Origin: Clarkia xantiana subsp. parviflora
Taxonomy: Eukaryota; Streptophyta; Magnoliopsida; Myrtales; Onagraceae
Direction of reading: 5' to 3'
NCBI GenBank assembly: GCA_036873135.1
Contig: JAPTYO010000053.1
Span: 62,001 to 126,000 of the forward strand
DNA: 64,000 nucleotides
The notes under the pieces were generated by a model, which worked only from the letters and a program-made list of their open reading frames with translations, did no database searches and had not been told where the DNA came from. Every line of letters begins with the position of its first letter. Position 1 is the first letter of the stretch. Position numbers and translations under genes: made by a program. Positions 23,896-34,946 of this stretch are shown piece after piece.

Positions 23896-24453
23896 TCTGC
23901 CACGTCAGCACCTGCACCATGACACAAAAATCCAACCCCAATGAAAGTGATAGTCCATCATACCACATGGTTTGGATGGCTTTAGAAATAGATCTTCATT
24001 AAATCCAATCACAGAGTGCACAAAATCATACAAAATGATCAGAAAGATTTTATTTTTGCCACAAATAACTAGAAAGATCAATAATAAGCAAATCTAAAAC
24101 AGAAGCAAGAAAGCTAGACTGTTGGATTACGATGACGTGTCAGGGAATCACCAGGTGGACATAAAGAGAAGTGACAAGGTTCAGTTTTGATACCCAATTA
24201 CTCAAAGCTTTGTTTTCCAGCAAGAGGTCCCATGCACCTACCTCACATAATAATATTCCAAAAGGTCCCAAAAGTGTTCTCTTTTTCTCTTTAAAAGGTC
24301 CTAAAAGTGGATAGCAATGCCAAAAAAGATGTCTTTCCCTTTCCACATCACCCTATGCCATTGGTTCAGCTTCAAGGCATCAACAGTAGGAAGGTTTTTG
24401 CCATATGCATGAAATCTAAGGTGATTTCTGGCAGTTCAAAAGATGACACTAGA

Positions 24454-24540
24454 AGATTTGGCAACTCCTTCGATATATAAGATTTGGGCAACTCCTTTGA
24501 TATTTAAAGATTTGGGCAACTCCTTCAATATTTTAAAGAT
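24454..24540. repeat. Three tandem 26-29-bp units
   Basis: Units beginning AGATTTGGGCAACTCCTT start at 24454, 24480 and 24508, followed by a partial fourth. Confidence 0.85.
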
Positions 24541-26188
24541 TTGGTCCTATTCAACCCCACATAAATCTGCTAAGCCCAAGAAAAATACATTTTTAGTCAT
24601 CTAAGAGCCTGTTCATTTTTGGCATGATGGGCTACTCACATGGGTCTGTAAATCTCCATAATATTCAACCATTTATGCAAATAAGGTCTGAGACGTTACA
24701 AACTGATAACTATTGAAGGAAAACGTAGAATTACAGTAACTTTCATGTTGTATTTCTCCTAAAAAGACCATTTCTTTATAGCTTAATCTGCAGAACTGTA
24801 AAACACCTCAACCAAAGCTGTAAAGAGGTAAAAGAGTTACCTCCTTGAGTTCGCGATGCCTCCAGCAAGATGCTAAAGCCCCTATCTTGCACGATTGAGA
24901 CGTAAGATACGCGTTGGCCAAAAAAAAAAGACGTAAGATACGCGCAAAAAGAGGAATTACTTTCCTCAGAAGAGAGGAGAAAAAGGATACTTAATTTTGA
25001 TAATGATCTCTCATAACAAAAGAAAAGAATAGAGAGGGATATCCATGCACCACATATGTTTTAATCAAAAACAAAAAAAGCAATACATATGTTGTACGCT
25101 TGGACCAGTTTGATACAACATGGCAAGACAAAAGCTCAGATAGCATCTGAGAGTCCACCAGTGTACACAAGATCAAGCAGCAGCAGAACATGGTAAGAAT
25201 GAACTCAGCATGACTCAACTGACTTGTGTGTAAAGACAATGACCAACCCAAGACAAGACTTAGGATCGGACTCGGGGTTAGTGGGTGCACTGCAGTGTCA
25301 AACTAAAAACAGTATGCAAAATATCAGTTAGTGCCTTAGTGGGGCTCAAAATTGTCTTCTCTAATAAAAACTAGGTGCACAACGAACTTGACTAAACCTT
25401 CAACAGTTAGATGGGTCTTTTAAAATTTTCATAACTGCTCCATTTACTGACTTGTATTTGCAACTATTATTTAGAGCCAAGTGATTTCCTGGACCCCGCT
25501 AGGCCTCCTTGGTGGACCTTTGGAGACGCCACTTGGATGAGAAAATATTCTGCTATGTGACACAAACTGAAAGATGAATTGATGTATCAGCTAGAAAATA
25601 GTAAGTGTAGCACATGTGGCACAGAACAAAGTACCTATAATTTGCAGTCCGCTAACAGTTGAAGTATCAAGCGCAATAAATATTGTCTCACCCATAAGAA
25701 AGTGCATCAGTTCTTTCCCCTCTATTTGTTGAAAAAGCAAAACACTAACAGATAGGTCCCAAAAGAGTCCGACACAAAGCTTTTGCCGGGTCACATTAAA
25801 AGAACAAATAAATCTGTAAGGGTGATACAAACTATTAGTTGAAGTGGTGGTATTGGCTAAAACAAAGTACACAAACTTTGAGCAATTCTACAAAGCATGA
25901 AACTTAGTCTAAAAACGGAATCTTTTCCAATTTATGATACTATTGACTACACCACCCAGTCACCTTTTTTACATGTAAAAGGAAACATTTTCACTGAGTT
26001 TCACTCTTAAAGTTCACACTATGTAGAACTTTCTTGTGTATGTGTAGCATGGGAGAAGTAAGCATGTAAAACAACAAAAGAATTGCAGCATCTACAGCAA
26101 AGTATGTTTATTTTGCACTATCAAATATACTAGTCCAATTGGCGTATCATGCTCACTAAATCTTTTTCACCACAGTGGAAGTGCTACA

Positions 26189-26340
26189 ATTAGTTCCTTC
26201 TCATCAATTGGTTCAGAAGAAAGCCAAACCTAGTACAACGATTAGTTCCTTTCTCTCTATTGGTTCGGAAAAAGCCAAAGATAGTGCAAAATTAGTTCCT
26301 TCTCCTCTATTGGTTCAAGAAAAGCAAAAGCTACAAAACA
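26189..26340. repeat. Three ~51-bp tandem units with CCAAT boxes upstream of the COL gene
   Basis: Units start at 26189, 26241 and 26291 with ATTAGTTCCTT. Each contains ATTGGTTC (inverse CCAAT at 26207, 26259 and 26309); a further ATTGG is at 26408. They sit 300-450 bp upstream of the COL start codon, so they may belong to its promoter. Confidence 0.85.
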
Positions 26341-26561
26341 GGTCCCAAAAGAACCTCCAATGCAACCTGGGTCCTACTAAAAAACACAGACAACCACAAA
26401 ATAATCTATTGGTCACTAACGGGTGCCAAGTGTCATCCCTTTGATTCTCCCCTCCATTTTTCTAGGGGATCTGCCTACTTAAACAAAACCCTACAACCTT
26501 CCTTTCCCTCCATAGCCATTCAACAACTCATTGAGCCCAAGTTCAAACATCCTCTTGAGAG

Positions 26562-26636
26562 TGCAACGTTGAGGAAAGTAACCGTGGGGGACGTGACCAT
26601 CGTGTTCCTATTCTCCCCATCCTTGAGGATAGAAAC
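26562..26636 (+). pseudogene. Remnant of the COL B-box 2 coding sequence
   Basis: In frame with the COL start codon, the codons before it read CNVEESNRGGRDHRVPILPI. Intact CONSTANS-like proteins have C-D-x-D-I-H-S-A-N followed by R-x-H-H-R-V-P-I-x-P-I at the end of B-box 2. An in-frame TGA at 26556 stops the frame just upstream. No B-box 1 or first half of B-box 2 was found. Confidence 0.65.
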
Positions 26637-28631
26637 ATGGGCCAAAAGTGGGACGGACCCATCAATCAGGAGGATGAGGCCTCATGGCTGCTTCTAAATC
26701 CCGTGAAGTATATTTCGAGCAGCAGCAGCAACAACAACTATAGGACAAATAAGAATAATGGATGTCTATTCAAGGATGAAGTCGATGAGTACCTGAACCT
26801 TAGTGAGTATAACTCATCATACCCCACAGATAATTACTTCTCTGGTCCTCACAGTAAGCACGCCCAATATGGTGGCCCTTTAGAAGGCGATAACATCGTG
26901 CCATTCCAATATGGAGAATCTAAAGAAGCGTTGCTGAAGCACAATCATCAGCAACATATTTTTAAGTTGGGTTCGGATTATCAGACTCCAAAAGCTGCCA
27001 AAGGCGCCAGTCCCTCACTTCACCCAAATGTAAGTTTTCCTGTTCACCGCCATATTTTAGAATGGAAACTAAAATAGCCGTGAAAATCATATGTAAGCCT
27101 GATTGTGGTGTTAACTTCAGTTGGGTTTGGATTATGAGCCTCCAAACGCTACCAACCGCTATGCTCCTCCACTTCGCCACAATGTAAGTTTTCCTGTTTA
27201 TGTGCAACTTCCATATGTTCACTTCATAAGCAAACCTAATTAACTAATTAGTTGTTAAGTTGACAGATCCTACTGCACTGAACTGCGTATCTTTTCTTGC
27301 TTGCTTTCTTTCCTTCTTTTTGGTAATCCTGCAATACTTTTCTACATGTTATGTTTTACAGGATTTTTTCATTTTCTTGAGTTTCTATAAGTAGCTTTAA
27401 GCTCTCTCCAAAGAAATTCCTAAAAGGCATCATTTACCATTTATATCGTTTCTTCACTTTTAGGGCACTTTTCTTCCCTTTTCACTTTTGAAGCTTGTAA
27501 GACGGAAGGAATCTAATAGGACTCTCCACTTTATCAAAAGATCAGAGAATCATAATAGCACAGTTTTAGCACTTTAAGATCGCAATAATTCTAATTGCAC
27601 ATAAGATTAAGAATTAATCTAGTAATATTACCCACTGCAAACCTCTCTACCCCAAACGAATTTTTTTTAAGAAAATCAGTTATAATTCATCAACTCAAGG
27701 CCAATGCATTTTCAAGTAGAAGACTAACCTGGAATTGCTTTTGAAGAAAATACCTATATGAGAAGGAGAACAAACATTTTTCCATCTTGGTTCGTTTGTT
27801 GGATCATCAAATTTGAACCATAGTTCTTAAGTTTTACAAGGATTCTCCCTCACCAATCAGTTGCAAAATTTGTCTGAAGTTGCCATATCGTTTTTCTAAG
27901 GATGCTTAGATGATTATGCAATGGATTCTCACTATTGCTTGCGCATGACATCTATCTCTGCTGCGGACAATCAATCAACTGGGGAAATCAATGCCTTTCT
28001 TAGCATTTACTAAAGAAATATTACAGCTATTTTTTATGATTGTATGAAGTATCCATGATGGTATTTGATTAATATTGGAATTTGGATAATCACTCAAATC
28101 CAACTGATCTAACAGGCTATTAGATGAAGACAAGATATGCATGTGTGTAGATTGAAATCGAAACTGCCTATACTATTAAGGCGTTCTTTGCCTAAGCTGT
28201 TGTGTCTACTTTATCATCCAACACTTAACAGTTTAATGTTATATCAGGTTTGTGTTTCCTCTACGGATGTAGGAATCGTACCAGAGATTGCTGCTAGCGA
28301 CACTTCAACCCAACATTCAAGGCCTCCAAAAGGACCAATTGATCGTTTTTATGGGCCTCCAATTCATTTGCCACGTCAACTGAACCCCATTGAGAGGATG
28401 GCTAGGGTCCTAAGGTACAGGGAGAAGAAGAAAACAAGAAATTTCAAGAAAACAATAAGGTACGCTTCAAGGAAAGCATATGCAGAGACCAGGCCTAGGA
28501 TTAAAGGCCGATTTGCCAAGCAAGCCGATGTTGAGATGGAAGCGAACAAAATGTTCTCCACAAAAATAATGATGGATACAGGATATGGTATAGTCCCATC
28601 ATTCTATTACCCAGCCTCAATATGGCAATAA
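26637..28631 (+). CDS. CONSTANS-like CCT-domain protein lacking B-box zinc fingers
   Basis: Three exons (26637..27029, 27121..27183, 28248..28631) encode 279 residues. The middle region has COL-group motifs: EDEASWLLLNPVK, FKDEVDEYLNLSEYNS and NIVPFQYGESK. Exon 3 opens VCVSSTDVGIVPE, equivalent to the pre-CCT motif of CO/COL proteins. The CCT domain follows at about residues 190-235 (MARVLRYREKKKTRNF through RIKGRFAKQADVE). CCT domains bind DNA with NF-YB/NF-YC at CORE motifs and act in flowering and light signalling. Typical relatives have two N-terminal B-boxes; here the ORF starts after them and a vestige lies in the 5' flank. Exon 2 is a 63-nt duplicate of the end of exon 1. The CCT is intact apart from FKK and KQ where relatives usually have FEK and KR. 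Intron 2 is about 1.06 kb. Confidence 0.88.
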
Positions 28632-31433
28632 GAAAGAAGCTCTTCTAGGAGTCTTCTGATTTACCCATCCTAAGTTACGTGCTTGTCAATCTAACTTCTC
28701 TTGTGCTGGATGCAAATATACATATGCTTTATCTACATTTTTAGACTTTGAAATTCAATAATTGAGGGCTTCCTCTAGCTCCCCTGAATTCTTATGCAGA
28801 GCATCATGATAGGTTCTGCATTTATGAACTGTATATGAATGAATCAAACAAAGTAATGATATGTATTTTTTTATTTAAAAAAGGTATCCATTGCGAAATT
28901 AAAATTCAGCAAGATGAAAAGGATCTTGTATTAACACCAATTGCAATTGGAAATAAGTATTAAAAAAGTAGAGCATTAGCAATTGGAAAGAGTTGGTATA
29001 CACATGAGTAACTAATAAATATGAAAAAGCATGGGAAGATAAGTGAGAGGGGTTGAACGACCTATGAACTTAAGCTTTGGGATGGATATGGTTCCAGGAT
29101 CTATCTTATTTGAAAACTTACTGTTGATGGCTATATAATCAACAACATTTTTGTTTGAAAGGATAATCTAATTTTCATAGTCGATGAGTACATACTCGAC
29201 ACCGCAAGATAATATTTCTCAGTTGTAAGTTTCATAAAGAAAAGAGCTTCATGGTCTTTTACTATTACCATCTAACAACAAATTCAACCACGCAAGCCAC
29301 TTCGAATGTCATTCACATGGTATCTATCTCAACAGCAATTGAACTCATACTTGAGAAAGGAGATGAAATCTAGAAGAGCATTAGATCTTACAATAATTCC
29401 TATTAAAATGGAAAGTATGGGGCTGGTTGTGCAACACTGATATTACTTGTACAAACCACTTGGGTTGTTTGACATAATTACTGAATGTGAAACACTTGAA
29501 TCTAAGGTTGTTTGTGAAAAAAAAAAAATGAAAAAAAAAACATGATTGGGGAGTACGGAACTGAGATTGTGAAATGAATCACACTATCACAACTATAAGC
29601 CGGTCTCATACTAGCTCAAAATGCATTTTGCAACAGCAAAAAAACAAATGAAAAGAAAATGAATGGGTTACTGAAGGTTACTTTGCCTCCAAGTTACCTG
29701 AATAGACTGAATAGTTGCATGGTATCTTTAAGGTGCAAAAGTGATGGTTACTTGCCTCCAAGTTACCTGAATGTTGCTGAAAAGAAGGATCTCTAATGAT
29801 GTAGGGATTCAGGAGGGGTCTTTCAGTCTACCACCGCCCCCCCCCCCCCCCCCCCCAAAAAAAAAGGCTTCATGATTAACTTGTTTTCAACTTGTCCTGA
29901 ACATCAGTAGATCCTCTTATTACATATTACACTAGAACACAACAGTGAGCAGAAATGAAGTGACAGCTTAAGAAATTTAGGTTACTTAAGAATGATAGTT
30001 CCATGGTTTGACCTTTAAGCAAATAATTTTTATTTTTTGGCCAAAGTTAAACTAATTGTTATTTAACTTATTTCGTTACAGTGAGTATTTGCGATATAAT
30101 GTAATCAAACGTAATTACAGTGGATATATGCAATTATGTTTGATTACAGTTACCAAACCTCTCAAGCTTCTGCTCTTACCTAGCTTACCAGTAGAACCGG
30201 GTCAAATGTAGAAAAAGGGAAACGAACATACTCTCCTTTTAACTTATACCAGGAAAAACCTAGGTTTCATCAAAAGATAAATGTTCTAAGTACTTTGACC
30301 TATAGAGAACATAGGAACCTTTGGTATTGTGCATTTGAACATGTTAAGGGTAAAAGTTATAACTCTTCAATTCCCAACGAACAACATGATATTGATCTAT
30401 CTTTGTTCAACTGGGTAAAATAACAATATAATAGGTAAAAGGGGTGATTTTCCTTTGATGTCACTAACCCATATGGCAAACATATGATGCACTTTGGCTG
30501 GTCCAATATGAATTCAACTGGCAAGGCACAAGTCTGAAACTATGTTACGCTTCCACAATGTTTCAGTTTCAGGATCCTAGGGTATGAGGGTCTGCTTACG
30601 TTTCTTCTTCTCATTGGAACTACTTTACAGAGAGTTTCCACAATATGAAGAACATGGCCACATAATAGTTCTGAAATGTTGATAATTGGATGTGTAACAC
30701 AGAATAAATTTCCAATAAGCGGATGCATATCACAGATGATAGATTTGTCTAAATTTTTTCACTTTGAAGTTGTAATATCAGACGCTAAAAGTTGTGCTCG
30801 TTATCCACTAAGTACATAACTAGGTAGAATTAAATTAAAGAGTGTGGCACTCCAGTAGAGAAACAGGGTCACCATTTACCATGTAGAGGACAGAGACAAT
30901 GACAGTATTCACTTTTTAACTTAAGGGTCATTTTCAAACCCACCCTTTCATGTGTTCAAAGGGTCATCATAATTTCCCTATATATATCCTTAATCCATTA
31001 AGTGGGCCCCCCTATGAGAACAATATTCTAGTGTCCAGTCTACTCTGATGATCTACTACAGTAATTACATAGCATAACTGCTTTCATTTAGCAGGTTAAA
31101 CTGCTTAGAATAGTAAACTTGTTGAACTCCTAACATTTATGTGATGGCATGGGTGTTCAGGCATTCGGCCCGACTATGAACTCTTAACATTGTACTAGAT
31201 CAAGTCATCTGGAAAGAATCAATTAATTCCAGACTCCCACGGGTATTCAGATTCTACAGCCAACTACTAGTTCATGGCACATTGATTCCAACTCCATAAA
31301 AACAACAACACGAGCATACCAAAGCCAACTACTAGTTCATGGCACTGCACTAAAGAAGCATTTACCTACCAGTATCTAAAATGATAATCATCAGATCAAA
31401 GACAAGCTACTTTCGAATCTTCCTCCTCTATTA
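28632..31433. other. Intergenic, no gene recognised
   Basis: AT-rich DNA with a C20/A9 homopolymer pair at 29837..29865. Short directly repeated phrases (CTTGCCTCCAAGTTACCTGAAT near 29680 and 29750) are present. No coding, RNA or transposon structure stands out. Confidence 0.5.
29837..29865. repeat. C20 run followed by A9
   Basis: Twenty consecutive C (29837..29856) then nine A. The length may be an assembly estimate. Confidence 0.9.
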
Positions 31434-31731
31434 ATGGACTTTTAAGCAAAATCTTCGCAACAAAAACTCTGATGAAACCACTTACCTCTTCTGCGGCCTC
31501 GCTCTCGTCTTCGGCATCATCATCGTCGCCTTAATCATCATAGCTTGCTCTCACCGGAAAAGTGCTTCTGACGAAGAAAAGCCGCCACAGAATCAAGTGG
31601 ATGCTGCAAAAGTAAGCAGTAACCAGCCGGAGATGGTTGTTATAATGGCCGGGGATGGGGATGAGGTTCCTACGTATCTTGCTAAACCGGTCGCCACCTC
31701 TTCTTCGTCGAGCTACGAAGAATTTAGATAG
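31434..31731 (+). CDS. GLUTAMINE DUMPER-like protein, frameshift next to the start codon
   Basis: From 31444 to the TAG at 31729 an open frame encodes about 95 residues with the GDU layout. It has a short hydrophilic N-terminus, one transmembrane helix (TYLFCGLALVFGIIIVAL), a basic stop-transfer (CSHRK) and the signature VIMAG. Plant GDU proteins are small, intronless membrane proteins. They raise amino acid export and act with the LOG2 E3 ligase, for which VIMAG is required. This frame has no ATG: a TAA lies at its upstream edge, and the only nearby ATG (31434) is one base out of phase and stops after three codons. One T fewer in the run 31440..31443 would join them. It is either a sequencing error, a pseudogene or an unrecognised upstream exon. 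Confidence 0.75.
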
Positions 31732-33816
31732 AGTTAGTTTAGGGTTTATATATGTCCATTTTCAATTATATCCATGTAACCATATATATATAAAGGATAT
31801 TCTTTACATATTTTTAAATTATAAACTAAAACAAAACAAAAGAGAAGTAGATGTTACATAATAGTTTTTTTTTTTTTTTAAGCATGTGATCTTATTAATG
31901 AACACACAACAAAGAGAAAGGGTTAAAGTCACCAAATATATCAGTCGAGATATATGGATAAAACTAAAATTTACGACACATAGTTGACAGATGTCTAAGA
32001 GCACAATCCATATCCAGAAATAACAATACAACAAGGGAAGAACAACAACAAACTAAGAAATGAAATGATCTTGAAAATAATTAATGGGTGCCCAATAAAG
32101 GTAAAGACTGTAGAAAAGTGGCATAACTTCGATTGATTCCATGTGAATCGAGCGGAGCCAACTTGACTATATCAATAAAAAACATACTAGTTCTACAAAA
32201 TATGCAAATTGGGAAACCCGGCCACCGAAAAACAAACATGCGAAGACGGGGGAGAGAAGTATGAAAAGCTAAAAAGACCAAGTTGCACAAGTACCAAAGA
32301 TCAATCATGTCGGACCACTGGAGGGATATGGAGTAGTAAAGGTTTCTTCGGTGATAGGCATGAAAAAATTCGAGACTACCAATGCACATCTGTCGGAGGA
32401 ACATCCCAAAGGGACTTGCGCATGTCGGAGGTGCCGAAGGGAACCCTAACTTCTCCGAGAGAAGAGGTTTACAAGGACTAGATTCGGGTAAGCCCAAAAC
32501 AAGGCCGATTAATTAACAATGGATGTGGTCACATGATTGTTCGATGAACCGATGAGCTAGCGGGTTAGCGATGCCAACTTGGGGAGGTAATTGGCAAGGA
32601 GATGTAGACATAACCAATGATAACATTTTGGATGAGAAATATTTCAGCTTAACACGATGAACACAATCATCAGCAAAACGTTTATCCCTGTCTTCCAACC
32701 AGTCGAGCATATTGATATAGATATCATCCACCCAGCCAGTCGAACGACACCCAACTTGCAGAATCACCCAAGAAACTGCAACAATGATTTGGACCTTATA
32801 TTCCGAACAAGATATAGTACTAGCAGTAAAATATTCGTTCGACAATGATACCTGGAGTCCAGACTTTAGAATAGGGTATTCGCGAAACGATGAGTCAAGT
32901 CGAGGATGGATATGGTCAGACATGCTATCCTTGTAGGGAAATATGCTAACATCGGTTTGTAGAGGTACCTTGAAGTCTGACTTACATGATAGTTGAGCCA
33001 CTATTAAGTAAGTCCGAATAAATGGTTCAAAAATTAAGTTTCATAAATAAATTAAATAGATGCCTATAGTCACGCAACATATAATAACATAAATAGCGGA
33101 AAAGAAACAATAAAGTTTTAGTATCATCCAAAACACAACATTAGTAAAAATAACATATAAAAGGATTCAAAAAGATAGAGACGTTATTGAGATGGCAAAG
33201 TCTAATACAACAAAAGGCTTGATCAAGAGTATACGCAAAGTAACAACCTTGATCAAAGTAGCTAACATAAAATCAACCCTAAAAGCGTATGTCAAGAGGG
33301 ATGTTATATCTTTAATAAATGACAAAAGAAAAAATATTGAACGATGGTAATTAAAAAAATTAAAATACCGATATATCACTTGACAATCAACCAAAACCAC
33401 ATGGGGAAAGTGAAAACAGTAACGATTCATTTGTGGTAGATAAAGTCGAAAACCTAAAAGAGCTCCCTGCTCCTCTTCAGAGAGAATGATTTTACAAAGA
33501 CAATATACAAATAAAATCGTGTCTAGTCCACAAAGGTAACGACAGCAAAGCATATGGTTGGTTGGATGCAAAGTGATTTGGGGAATATGTCAATCGCCAA
33601 CCCCTACTAGAAAATGAAGATGACCTGGATGTGTGGTGCTGTCCAAAGTAAAAGAGTTGAGTCAGTTGACCTTAAATTTAAAACGGTGAACAGAGTCAAC
33701 GTCAGAAAAAGTTACCAATGTTTTCCGCCAAAAGAAGGCCGCTCAAAACATGATAAAATTTAAGGAGGCGGGGAAGAACATAAATAGCCACACTCAGATC
33801 TGCGTCGCATGCTCGT

Positions 33817-34168
33817 TCCTAGGATTGATGCGCCACATTCGTTTTGCAGTTTTGACATTGGTGATGACCGTCTCTTCCATGGTGATAGCTTTGTGCGACA
33901 ATAAGGACAACAAAAGAGGTGAAACGTAGCTAGTCAGCGGTTATACAAGACAGGCAACGACGGTGACTTTATCTTTAAATTTGGCTTTTGCTTGGTAACA
34001 AATGATGAAAACCTCTAGAAGAGTTAAAAAAAAAAAAAAAAAAACATAAAAACCCTACAACCCCTAACAATCCTAGGATGTGTCAGGTTCGTTGTGCAGT
34101 TTTGGCATCGATGATAACCGTCTCTTTTATGGCGATAGCTTTGTGCGACAATAAAAACAACAAAAGAG
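33817..34168. repeat. ~100-bp direct repeat, two copies 254 bp apart
   Basis: 33817..33918 and 34071..34168 share a start TCCTAGGAT, the core TGACCGTCTCTT/ATAACCGTCTCTT, and an end GCGACAATAARRACAACAAAAGAG. A poly-A run (34027..34044) lies between them. Confidence 0.85.
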
Positions 34169-34245
34169 ATTTCTTAAAAATCGTATATGGAATTTGAGCT
34201 CATACAAACCGAAAATTACAAATAAATCTCACATAAATAAACAGA

Positions 34246-34257
34246 TTTCTTGTAGTG
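34246..34257. mobile_element. CACTA-type terminal motif (3' end), second occurrence
   Basis: TTTCTTGTAGTG again, followed by TAGTGACAC. It lies in repeat-derived spacer between the GDU-like and GAUT9 genes. No 5' partner seen. Confidence 0.45.
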
Positions 34258-34946
34258 TAGTGACACATGACAAAGTTGATAATTCTTATTTTAAAATCAA
34301 TTATAGAACTTCAAGTTTGAAATGTAAATTATTTTGTCAAATTACACAATTTGCGATTGTAAACTTTAAAATGCACTATAAAATTAATATAATTAGATGA
34401 TATACGATTACTTATTTGTTTGATTTCATCTTAAAATATTATCTCGAATTAGTTAGGTAATAAAAAAGGCACAACTTTCTTCAATAACATATAATATCTA
34501 ATATTTCTAATTTTATGTATATAAATTTATTATAAAAACAAAATGTTCATATATAATTGTGGGTCCGACCATGAGACCTCTTTAGACTTGCCCATCAAGG
34601 CACGTCGCTATACTGTAATACTCGACCGACAGTGCAAAATTATAGAGTATTTTTGCAATTGCAGTTTATGAAAAGACCATCCATCCTCGAATAATCAGAA
34701 TCGATTCGTAAATTTACATTATCCTCTAACAAAGTTACAATTACTGAGAAAAACATAAATAGACGAACTAGCAGCCAAAGAATCTCTCCGGATGAGTAGT
34801 GAGCACTAATTGCCATGCTTATCTTATAAAGAATCAACCCTTCATCATCTCTTCTGTCTCTATGAGATTCGCAACCAACAAAACAAAAACTAAACTTGTG
34901 ATGTATTACCTTGCAGGGAGAGCAAAGATTAGAAGAAGCCATTCAT

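Larger units (their letters stand above)
22922..26188. other. Repeat-bearing intergenic region
   Basis: It holds the TBC 3' UTR and two short tandem arrays (23808..23895 and about 24454..24545). A block near 25711..25810 resembles the repeats just upstream of the COL gene. A minus-strand frame at 24140..24346 contains HLFWHC and WDLLLE, vaguely like the zinc-binding tail of LINE reverse transcriptases; I do not call it a gene. Confidence 0.55.
31732..34946. other. Repeat-derived intergenic region
   Basis: It includes the GDU 3' flank, several unassignable minus-strand frames (32081..33571) and a ~100-bp direct repeat (33817..33918 and 34071..34168). A CACTA-like terminus lies at 34246..34257. 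No intact gene. Confidence 0.5.

Noticed and set aside
24140..24346. Possible LINE reverse-transcriptase zinc-knuckle tail (HLFWHC, WDLLLE)
   Set aside because: Only a handful of residues match, the cysteine spacing is incomplete and no adjacent reverse-transcriptase sequence was found.
29520..29545. Poly-A stretch as a retroposon tail
   Set aside because: The A runs are interrupted, no upstream gene-derived sequence was found and no flanking duplication is visible.
32081..33571. Three minus-strand frames (138, 162 and 134 codons)
   Set aside because: They carry no motif I can recognise, do not join through plausible splice sites and sit in repeat-derived DNA.
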